From: Gari tellinella
Lineage: Eukaryota; Mollusca; Bivalvia; Cardiida; Psammobiidae
Direction of reading: 5' to 3'
NCBI GenBank assembly: GCA_922989275.2
Contig: OV277860.1
Location: forward strand, 47,562,400-47,626,399
Length of the DNA: 64,000 bases
Positions 56,890 through 64,000 of the stretch are shown here, piece after piece. Below the pieces are notes generated by a model, which searched no databases, had not been told where the DNA came from, and was given only the letters and a program-made list of their open reading frames with translations. The stretch's first letter is position 1, and the number at the start of each line of letters is the position of its first letter. A program made the position numbers and the translations under genes.

Positions 56890-57966
56890 AACAAGAGCCC
56901 CATGGGGCATATTTCGCTCACCTGAGAATCACTGACAAAATGGAGATAATGACTTATGTCAAGGATGGGGTCATTTTTTATCCGAGGGGCATAATTTGAA
57001 CAATCTTGATAGAGGCCCTGTAGATGATGCTATGTGCCAAATATCTAAGATCAGGATAGATCTACTAGGGTTTTAGACAAGAAGATTTTTTTAAGTTTTC
57101 ATTGAAAAAATCTATTTTTAGCTCCTGTGACCTACTTATGCAACCGACCGGAACCATTTGAACAAAATATGTAAAGGACATCTAGAAGTGTCACCATGAT
57201 GAATATCAAAGCTCTGGCCATATTAGTTTCAGAGTAGAAGACGTTTGAAAATTTCACTAAATAACTCTATGTAAAACTGTGACACCCGGGGCGGGGCCAA
57301 TTTTGACCCCAGGGACATAATTTGTACAAACTTGATAGAGGACCTGTAGATGATGCTATGTGCCAAATATCTAAGCTCTGGCCCTTGTAGTTTCAGACAA
57401 GAAGATTTTTTAAGTTTTCATTGAAAAAATCTATTTTTAGCTCCTGTGACCTACTTATGCAATTGACCGGAACTATTTGAACAAATTATGTAAAGGACAT
57501 CTAGAAGTGTCACCATGCCGAGTATCAATGCTCTAGCCATATTAGTTTCAGAGAAGAAGACGTTTGAAAATTTCACTATATAACTCTATGTAAAACTGTG
57601 AACCCCGGGCGGGGCCAATTTTGACCCTAGGGACATAATTTGAACAAACTTAATAGAGGACCTGTAGATGATGCTGTGTGCCAAATATCTAAGCTCTGGC
57701 CCTTGCAGTTTTTGACAAGAAGATTTTTAAGGATTTCCTTATTTTTTCACTTTGGATGCCATGGCAACCAGTTCTGAATTGTTTTTAATTCTTTGAACAA
57801 ATTTGAAAGAGCTTGACCCAAGGAACATTTCTGTAAAGTTTGGTTGAAATCTGTCAAGCGGTATATGAGGAGATGTCATTTGAAGCAATTGTTAACGACG
57901 ACGGACAACGGACACAGGGCCATCCCAATAGCTCACCTTGAGCATTTGGCTCAGGTGAGCTAAAAA
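56890..57966. repeat. long 'TCACCTGAG'-type repeat in last intron
   Basis: Left end 'acaagagccccatggggcat', right end 'agctcaccttgagcatttgg', then 'ctcaggtgagct'. The interior blocks match 45507-47973. It fills most of the intron between the TIL and C8 exons. Confidence 0.8.
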
Positions 57967-58002
57967 TAGTGATCTCTGTTCAAAACTATTGATCAAACTT
58001 AC

Positions 58003-58183
58003 GACACAAATCCCTTGACCTCCAGGAGAGCCTCACTCCTGCCTTGGCACAGTCCCTGGCATAGGTGGCTAGGATGTCACACAGACAGGCAGAGATATTG
58101 GTACAGGCACACAGGTCATACACACACGAGTCAAAGTATGGGTTCATAGAGACAGCTCGGTGGCATGCAGAAAACGTTGGGCC
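58003..58183 (-). CDS. BMPER-like gene, C8 exon
   Basis: The acceptor (GATTTCAG) lies right of 58183 and the donor (TGTC|GTAAGT) left of 58003. The 181-bp exon is read in phase with its neighbours and leaves one base of a split codon. It encodes 'GPTFSACHRAV..NPYFDSCVYDLCAC', then 'CLCDILATYA' and 'CAKAGV.LSWR'. This is the typical C8 pattern of paired cysteines that follows a von Willebrand D domain. All expected cysteines appear to be present. Confidence 0.85.
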
Positions 58184-58268
58184 CTGAAATCACAGTGACA
58201 AAATACAAAGATTGAATGAAAGTGAAGAATACAGTCAATGTTGTATTAAGCAATAATTTAACATTTAA

Positions 58269-58522
58269 CCCATTACACCATAGCTTGTTTCTAGTTTTGA
58301 AGACAGATAACGATACTTTAAGCAGGTTGAAAATAAAGCAGAATGCGCCTTAAGGCGCATTCTGCTTTACTTTCAACCTGCTTTAAGCTACCATCCGCTA
58401 GGATATTGAAAATATTTCTTATGGTTCATAGTTCATACTCATGACTGTGTATAAAGAGAAACTATTCCTAAGTGGAGGAATAAATTAAAGGTGTAAAAAG
58501 GCGTATTTATGGGGTAATTGGT
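58269..58522. repeat. TTAA MITE in intron
   Basis: TTAA flanks (58265-58268 and 58523-58526), CCCATTACACC end, and the palindromic core 'ttaagcaggttgaaaataaa' at 58317-58388. 58523-58737 has no other feature. Confidence 0.8.
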
Positions 58523-58737
58523 TTAACAAATCTTACCTGGAAGAGTATATTTGGTTGTTATTCTATAAGACAATGTGTGGGAGGAGATGAAATGGTAACA
58601 TAAATACCTCTCACCTCTAATGACATTCTCACTAAGGCACTTTTTTTTTAGTATCTTTAAAAAGTAGAACTACAGTAGACGTATACCTTTACAATACACT
58701 TTGTTGTGGAAGGTATAAAAGAAAGTTCAATTAGATA

Positions 58738-59084
58738 CAGTTGAAACTCAATTATTCGAATTCGCTTTAAACAAACTTACCTATATTTCATAATATTTTT
58801 TTCAATATTCCAGATAGGGAATTAAATTAATATTAATATATATACTGCTCTTTTCTAATATTTCGACCACTAAGGCCCTTAGTGGTCGAAATATTAGAAA
58901 AGAGCAGTATATATGCAGTATATATATATTAATATGTATTTCATAAGTTTAATTTCTATAACTAGATCTCGCTTAAGTCAAACATACCCATATTTCAAAT
59001 TTAAAACGTGGCTAAGCCACGTTTTAACTTTGAAATATGGGTATGTTCGAACTAACGCGAGTTCAAATTATCGAGTTTCGGCTG
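58738..59084. repeat. TA-flanked MITE with a nested 144-bp insertion
   Basis: Ends CAGTTGAAACTCAATTATTC and 'ttatcgagtttcggctg', TA flanks, and the core 'taaaacgtggctaagccacg'. 58794-58937 is inserted between two copies of ATTTCATAA. The element's right end is only 14 bases from the donor of the neighbouring exon. Confidence 0.8.
58794..58937. repeat. 144-bp palindromic insertion, 9-bp duplication
   Basis: ATTTCATAA flanks both sides (58785-58793 and 58938-58946). The insert folds on 'actgctcttttctaatattt' and 'cgaccactaagg' with their inverses. A 9-bp duplication is typical of Mutator-like elements, though the extreme ends are not clearly inverted. Confidence 0.65.
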
Positions 59085-59104
59085 TATTGTATAACTAGAC
59101 ATAC

Positions 59105-59215
59105 CCGAAGCACCTCACAGGTTGAAGATGCTGTTTGTCTCACTCTATAGCCAGCACTGAGACATGGTGAAGTATCTGTGGCTTCACTACAGCTTCCAGG
59201 CAGCTGATCTGTAGA
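59105..59215 (-). CDS. BMPER-like gene, exon linking VWD and C8
   Basis: 111 bp, exactly 37 codons, between acceptor TTATTCAG and donor CTTCGG|GTATGT. It encodes 'STDQLPGSCSEATDTSPC', then 'RVRQTASSTCEVLR', joining to 'GPTFSACH' in the next exon. The joined 'C.VLR.G.F..CH' is the standard start of C8, which supports this donor over a GTGCTT alternative nine bases earlier. Phase 0 on both sides. Confidence 0.8.
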
Positions 59216-59332
59216 CTGAATAATAAAGAGAAATAATATAAACTGGTGGCATAAATGTTGGGTACAAGGTTTATGACTTTTCTTCAGTCACACGTGGGTG
59301 TTCCAGATGGCTCAGTTGATAGAAAACCTGCA

Positions 59333-59621
59333 GGGGCCTGTCTTACAAAACGTCATACGATAAATACTATCGTGTGTTGGCTTTTGATTGCCTTTTTCTT
59401 AGATAAATACTGTCGTAAGTCAGATTCTAAAATGCTAAATTATAATTTATTTCTCCATCTAATCCTGTCTTGTGACGTCTCTTTAGAATCAATTCTTTTC
59501 ATGACGACTCCAAAGAGATGTCACAAGACAGGATTAGACAGAGAAATCAGAAATTAATTGTATTTTAAAGTTTTGACTTACGACCATTCTTGTCGTACGT
59601 AGTTTTATGAAACGGGGCCCC
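59333..59621. repeat. MITE, 'gtcttacaaaacgtc' family (copy 2)
   Basis: Ends GGGGCCTGTCTTACAAAACG and 'agttttatgaaacggggcccc' are inverted. The arms 'gacaggattagacagagaaa' and 'cttgtgacgtctctt' fold together. Same family as 28134-28348. Confidence 0.75.
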
Positions 59622-59686
59622 AGAATCTCACCAGTGCCCCCTGAGGTTCATCCAGGGTCGACAGTATGTGAGAGGGAACATTGGTC

Positions 59687-59877
59687 CAGAGCACCAGATA
59701 AGGGTAGTTTTCCAAAACTAAAATCTTTATTTCAGAATTAAACCCTATGGTGTCACTACTCATTAGAATCGTCTCTTCGAGACGATTCTAATGAGTAGTA
59801 ACACCATAGGATTTGGTGCTGAATAAGTCAGAAAATGTTTGATTTGTTGAAATAACTCCCTCTTATCTGGAGCCCTG
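59687..59877. repeat. CAGGGCTCC MITE, full copy
   Basis: Ends CAGAGCACCAGATAAG and CTTATCTGGAGCCCTG. The central palindrome is 'attagaatcgtctcttcgag' with its inverse. The flanks ATTGGTC and ATCGGTC suggest a 7-8 bp duplication with one mismatch, compatible with hAT. Confidence 0.75.
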
Positions 59878-60049
59878 ATCGGTCGCCTGTCAGAACACAT
59901 GGATTTTTCCCCGGGTACTGCGGTTTTCTCCAACAGAAATTACTGAATAGGCCAGCATTCACGCCATGGAAAGTGATTCGCCTAAGTGGTTAGAACTTGT
60001 TCCATGACTAATGTAAAATAAACAAAGTATAAATTCTACATCCTAGCAG

Positions 60050-60140
60050 ATGGTTACAGCTTTAAGCAGGCTGAATGTAAAGCAGAATGGACCGTAAGAT
60101 GCATTCTGTTTTTCTTTCAATCTGCTTTAAGTGATCACCT
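60050..60140. repeat. decayed 'ttaagcaggctgaatgtaa' palindrome
   Basis: A 70-bp hairpin core with several mismatches and the right-arm remnant 'gtgatcacctttctta'. Only one arm of the surrounding TTAA MITE is recognisable. Confidence 0.65.
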
Positions 60141-60319
60141 TTCTTAACGAGAGCACCGCAAACGGTTGCTGGACGCTCGACTTTCATATACTTGAGACGG
60201 CTACATTTTTCAAACTTAAAGAATGTGTATGGGTGTTTAATGCCCTATTGATCATAGAAAGTTGTAAGCAACAACAACTTAAACATACTTGGACAGTCTA
60301 CATTCAATTTAAAGTAGGA

Positions 60320-61540
60320 AAAACTATAAGTCAAAAGAAGGAAAATATCTTTGCCTGCTTTACCTGCCTTGTTGTAATGAGTTGCCCTTTTGAAACTAAA
60401 CAAGTATTCAAATATATTGGAAGTTTGAAATTAATAACTTTCTAGTTACTGAATAATTTCATATACAAATTCTTAGTCAAACAAGGGCAATAACTCTGCA
60501 ATGACAAATCCCATGGTTATCTGCTTTGTTGAAAGGTGATGCCCTTTTGAAACTGAACAAGTATACAAGTTTCAAGTTAATACCTATGGTAATTATTGAG
60601 AAATCTAATTAAATTCTAAAAAGTAAAAACGAGGGCAATTACTCTCAAATCACAAAACCCAGGGTTACCTGCCTTCTTGTAATGACTTGTTCTTTTGTTA
60701 CTTAACAAATATTTAAAGTTTCAAGTAAATACCTATGATAATTATTGAGAAATTTCAATTTACAAGTTTTATGTAAAAAAAACCCCACAAGGGCAATTAC
60801 TCTGGAATGGCACATCCCCGGTCACCTTTCTTGTTTGAATGAGTTGCCCTTTTGATATAACACAAGTATTTAAAGTTTCAAGTTAACACCTTTGACAGTT
60901 ATTAAGATATTTCAATTTACAAGTTTTAAGTAAATAAATCAAGGGCAATTACTCTGGAAATACAAATCACAGAGTAACCTACCTTGTTGTGGTGAGTTAT
61001 CCTTTCAATACTTAACAAGTTTTCAAAGTTTCAAGTTAATATCTTTCATAGTTATTTAGATAAGTTAATTTACAACTTTTAAGTAAATAAAACAAGGGCA
61101 ATAACTCTGGATACACAAACATCATGGTTATCTGTCTTGTTGTAATGAGTTGCCCTTTTGATACTGAATAACTATTCAAAGTTTCAAGTCTTTCATAGTT
61201 ATTTAGATAAATTAATTTACAATTTTTAAGTAAATAAAATAAGGGCAATAACTCTGGAATCACAAATCCCAGGTGTACCTGCCTTCTTGAAATAAGTTGC
61301 CTTTTTGATACTAAACAAGTATTCCAAGTTTCAAGTTAATATCTTTCATAGTTATTTAGATATGTTAATTTACAATTTTTAAGTAAATAAAACAAGGACA
61401 ATAACTCTAAAATGACAAATCACAGAGTTACCTGCCTTCTTGTTATGAGTTGCCCTTTTGATACTGAACAACTATTCCAAGTTTCAAATGGATACCTTTG
61501 ATAGTTATTGAGAAATCAACTCTTACAAAAACCTTAAGCA
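60320..61540. repeat. ~155-bp tandem array, eight units
   Basis: Each unit contains 'cttgttgtaatgagttgccc', 'tattcaaagtttcaagttaa' and 'aagggcaataactctggaat'. Unit identity is moderate to high. It lies in the intron between the D-domain exon and the linker exon. An open frame at 60131-60445 is a by-product. Confidence 0.85.
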
Positions 61541-61571
61541 AACAAGACTGCGTTCAATAAACGCTTATGCC

Positions 61572-62009
61572 CCCGGTGCCATCCTTGACAATATATTCTG
61601 AATCTTTTCTAAGTCCAAATTAGGTCAAGGTCAAGGTCAAATTGAGCTTGGGTATTACTGGTGGGTTGGTAATGGTCCGAGGCAATAACTGTATAAGTAT
61701 AGAAGCATTGTAGTAAGTAGTGTTGATGCTAGACGAAACGGTAAAATCTAGTTAACCAAGAAATAGCCCATTCAAAATATTCTAAGTCCAAATTAGGTCA
61801 AGGTCAAGGTCAAAATCAAGGTTGGGTGATATTGGTGGATAGGGAATGGTCCAAGGCAACAACTGTATAAGTATCAAAGCATTTGAGTAAGCGGTGTTGA
61901 TGCTAGACGAAACGGTAAAATCTACTTAACCTGTTACGGACGCACGGACGGACGGACGGACGGACAGGACGATTACTATATGCTCCCGCATCTGTCGATG
62001 CCGGGGGCA
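61572..62009. repeat. element with TTATGCCCCCGG ends and AGGTCA repeats
   Basis: The left end 'ttatgcccccggtgcc' and right end 'gatgccgggggcataa' are inverted. Inside, a ~170-bp unit occurs twice (61610-61740 and 61785-61930), each with 'ttaggtcaaggtcaaggtca' and 'gttgatgctagacgaaacgg'. A (GGAC)n run precedes the right end. Confidence 0.75.
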
Positions 62010-62019
62010 TAAAAACTTA

Positions 62020-62103
62020 ACCGACGCAGACGCTGACGCTGACGCAGACGCAGACGACAGGGTGACGACAATAGCTCGACTTTTCGAAAAAGTGGAGCTA
62101 AAA
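62020..62103. repeat. (GACGCA)n run and 'agctcgacttttcgaaaaag' hairpin
   Basis: A short hexamer run is followed by 'tagctcgacttttcgaaaaa' and 'gtggagcta'. This resembles the right end of another long dispersed repeat. Confidence 0.6.
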
Positions 62104-62148
62104 ACTAGAACTGGGCTAAGTAGGGTAAAGTGTTTATGGTTCAATTAC

Positions 62149-62313
62149 CTTCCAACTGTTACCAAACACTGCAGCAGAGTTAGTAATCTGTCCAGTCTGG
62201 GTTCTCAAATCATCTTGAGGCCAGTCATTAAAGTTGCCACAAAGTCCACACATCTTCCTCTTATAGTTGCCAGGGACTGTTACCTCTGCATAGCTTCTGC
62301 CATCCCATACAAA
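62149..62313 (-). CDS. BMPER-like gene, VWD core exon
   Basis: 165 bp, exactly 55 codons, between acceptor CTGTAG and donor TGGAAG|GTAATT. It encodes 'FVWDGRSYAEVTVP', then 'YKRKMCGLCGNFNDWPQDDL' and 'AAVFGNSWK'. 'CGLCGNFN' is the hallmark of the von Willebrand factor D domain. 'WDGRS..EV.VP..Y..KMCGLCGNFN' is notably close to BMPER and kielin/chordin-like proteins, which bind BMPs outside the cell. The CXXC and FG.SW motifs are intact. Confidence 0.9.
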
Positions 62314-62366
62314 CTACAGTAGAGAGAAATTGTCATAAAAGCAGTAGCTTTGAGGATGTCCACAGT

Positions 62367-62627
62367 CAGGGCTGCCATTTCTCCGGATTATTCCATAAAT
62401 CTTCGGGATTTTTTTCTAGTACATGGTAGCTAAAAACAGACTGAAAGTAAAGCAGAATGCGCCTTAAGGCGCATTCTGCTGTTCTTTCAGCCTGTTTTAA
62501 TTAAGCAGCCACGTGTCAACAAAACTAGACACAGGCGATAGGGAAAAGGTACGATTCATAAAATCACACTAGAAAAATGCAAATTTAGAAATCTTAGGAT
62601 TTTTTATGTCAACTTATGGAAGCCCTG
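62367..62627. repeat. CAGGGCTGCCA MITE with CACAGT duplication
   Basis: 261 bp, CACAGT on both sides (62361-62366 and 62628-62633), inverted relative to 48323. The core 'gaaagtaaagcagaatgcgc' is at about 62430-62502. It lies in the intron between two D-domain exons. Confidence 0.9.
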
Positions 62628-62731
62628 CACAGTAGTGGACAACCCAGTCAGCAATGAATAGATAGTAGGTATTGTGTTGTGACGAAAAATATTCTTAAAC
62701 TTGAATGAAGAAACTTGTTTTACATGCTTAC

Positions 62732-62833
62732 CTTTACACCAAGTTTAGTGTTGACCAGTACATTATCATCTAGTCGTTCTATAGATAGTTCAGGTCCCAG
62801 GGTGATGGGTAGTCTCACTCTACGGTCATTTAC
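62732..62833 (-). CDS. BMPER-like gene, VWD internal exon
   Basis: 102 bp, 34 codons, acceptor TATTACAG and donor GTAAAG|GTAAGC, phase 0 on both sides. It encodes 'VNDRRVRLPITLGPELSIER', then 'LDDNVLVNTKLGVK', the beta-strand region of the VWD domain ahead of the 'WDG' strand. No cysteines, as expected for this part. Confidence 0.85.
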
Positions 62834-63000
62834 CTGTAATAGACAAAAAATCTACAATCCTACTCTGTTAATATTTAATAACTCAATCAAAATTGAATTA
62901 GAAATGTGTTTATAATCATAAATGAAAGAAAATGACCTCAACACATAAACTTAACAAAGGTCACGAAGGTCAATGTCAAATATTATGTCAAAGGCATTAA

Positions 63001-63196
63001 CCCTTAGCTCGCCAAATAAATTGTCGTCTGCTATATTTCTCGTCTGCTTCAAGTTTCAAAGTTGCTCAAAATTGCTGAAAATGTTGTCCCAGTGTCAAAC
63101 AGCTTGGATCCGGATGAGACGCCGAGTTACTCGGCGTCTCATCCTGATCCAAGCTGTTTGCATATGGAGCGTTAGTCGTGAGTGGCAGGCTAAGGC
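63001..63196. repeat. TTAA MITE, CCCTTAGCTCGCC family
   Basis: TTAA on both sides (62997-63000 and 63197-63200), core 'caaacagcttggatccggat' and inverse. Sister of 54403-54608. Confidence 0.85.
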
Positions 63197-63410
63197 TTAA
63201 GCTGTTTCTAGTTTTGAAGACAGGTGCCCACTTTAAGCAGTGCCCACTTAAAGCAGGCACATTCTGCTTTACTTTCAATCTGCTTAAAGCTACCATCTGC
63301 TAGGATATAGAAACATTTCTTTTGGTACATGTTCATGACTATAAATTGGAACTATTTTCTTTAGTGGAGGAATAAATTAAAAGTGCTAAAAGTTGCTGGA
63401 AATGGTTATA
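63197..63410. repeat. decayed TTAA MITE abutting the previous one
   Basis: 'gctgtttctagttttgaaga', a damaged core ('cttaaagcaggcacattctg') and the arm 'gctaccatctgctaggatat' identify a CCCTTTCCC-family copy with one core half duplicated and partly deleted. Confidence 0.65.
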
Positions 63411-63442
63411 TTGAAATGGGAAAGAGGCCCCGTCCTACTCAC

Positions 63443-63554
63443 CAGTATACGGTGGTTCTGCAGCACATCAACGCGTACATTGTTGGTGGTTATGGTGAAA
63501 TTCTGGGCCCATGAAACACCTTCTATACCCCGGTCATCATGCTGAACCTCAACC
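63443..63554 (-). CDS. BMPER-like gene, most 5' exon in window (VWD)
   Basis: 112 bp between acceptor TTATGATCAG and donor ATACTG|GTGAGT. The first base completes a split codon, so the upstream exon lies beyond 64000. It encodes 'VEVQHDDRGIEGVSWAQNFT', then 'ITTNNVRVDVLQNHRIL', the N-terminal strands of the VWD domain. Joined through the six exons here, the window carries 293 codons and a stop: VWD (partial), C8 and TIL. In BMPER/crossveinless-2, VWC repeats precede these domains; they would lie to the right of this window. Confidence 0.8.
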
Positions 63555-63634
63555 CTGATCATAAGAACATACACAATTGTAGGTTAATACTTTGGGACCA
63601 CAAAATCGAAGGCTAATTGATTGTATAAAAAACA

Positions 63635-63730
63635 GGTGACAGCTTAAAGCAAGGTGACAGTAAAACAGAAAGCTCTTGAAGGAGCTTTCTGTTTTACTGT
63701 CACTTTGTTTTAAGCTGTCACATGTCTGAA
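63635..63730. repeat. hairpin, 'cagaaagctcttgaaggagc' core
   Basis: A long palindrome on 'cttaaagcaaggtgacagta' and 'aaacagaaagctc' with inverse, like the cores at 23435 and 33540 but with longer arms. The surrounding MITE ends are not recognised. Confidence 0.8.
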
Positions 63731-63807
63731 AACCCTATTAGTTAACACAATTTAGAAACTGGTCCATCCATGATAGACAGTCAGGGGGAATTGGTTGAGA
63801 AAATTAC

Positions 63808-64000
63808 AGGGCTGCCATAAGTTGATCATACAAATCCTAAGATTTCAAATTTTCAATTTTTCAGACGCAATTTTACTAATCGTACCTTTACCCCATAGTC
63901 TGTTTCTTGTTTTGAAGACTCATGACTGCTTAAAACAGGTTGAAAGTAAAGCAGAATGCGTCTTAAGGTGCATTCTGCTTTACTTTCAGCCTGTTTTAAG
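63808..64000. repeat. CAGGGCTGCCA MITE cut by window edge
   Basis: Left end CAGGGCTGCCATAAGTTGAT, 'gtacctttaccccatag', and the palindromic core complete to position 64000. The right end lies outside the window. Confidence 0.85.

Noticed and set aside
59114..59215. Alternative shorter form of the linker exon using a GTGCTT donor
   Set aside because: The GTATGT donor at 59099-59104 is a better site and yields the conserved VLR residues before the C8 domain.
60131..60445. 104-codon plus-strand open frame
   Set aside because: It overlaps the first units of a tandem array and has no recognised domain or splice context.

Overview
This looks like a window of a eukaryotic, invertebrate genome, most likely a bivalve mollusc. 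That assignment is an inference. It rests on two protein-coding genes broken into exons with GT..AG splice sites, on lophotrochozoan-style gene content, and on very dense families of palindromic miniature transposons (MITEs). There are no bacterial operons and no CRISPR array. Most of the 64 kb is noncoding, AT-rich repeat DNA.

Host genes. (1) At 56151-63554 on the minus strand lie the last six coding exons of a secreted VWD-C8-TIL protein, most like BMPER / crossveinless-2 / kielin-chordin-like proteins. Every exon junction is in frame and the gene continues past the right edge. (2) At 9097-10311 (minus) is one large exon with a signal peptide and a cysteine-rich ectodomain of the kind found in molluscan orphan adhesion-like GPCRs. 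It ends at a consensus splice donor and no later exon was recognised. (3) At 16224-16399 (plus) is a tentative short signal-peptide exon.

Transposon-derived coding remnants. These are a decayed CR1/L2/jockey-type LINE (23.7-27.6 kb, minus), two internally deleted Tc1-like transposase pseudogenes (7.3-7.6 kb, and 39.4-44.2 kb split by later insertions), and a frameshifted N-terminal fragment of a possible MADF/Myb-like protein (41.5-41.8 kb) inside a PIF/Harbinger-like element.

Layout. 1-9 kb: nested large inverted-repeat elements (7.7 kb outer element, 1.9 kb foldback with a 6-bp TSD, 1.75 kb element with a 5-bp TSD). 9-10.3 kb: GPCR-like exon. 10.3-23.6 kb: MITEs, minisatellites and long tandem arrays. 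23.7-27.6 kb: LINE with a TTAA-type MITE inside it. 27.9-33.7 kb: a cluster of TA- and TTAA-type MITEs and a composite long repeat. 34-38.3 kb: a 4.3 kb TTAA-flanked element. 39.4-44.2 kb: broken Tc1 element with a 3.9 kb long-TIR element inside it, which in turn carries the Harbinger-like element. 44.5-56 kb: MITE and 'TCACCTGAG' repeat field. 56-63.6 kb: BMPER-like exons with MITE-filled introns. The right edge is another MITE.

The most striking signal is that near-perfect 60-70 bp palindromic cores recur more than twenty times and sit inside MITEs whose ends and target-site duplications differ (TA, TTAA and 6-bp types). The cores therefore seem to behave as exchangeable modules. Several nested insertions can be shown to be precise, because removing the insert plus one target duplication restores the host repeat or reading frame.
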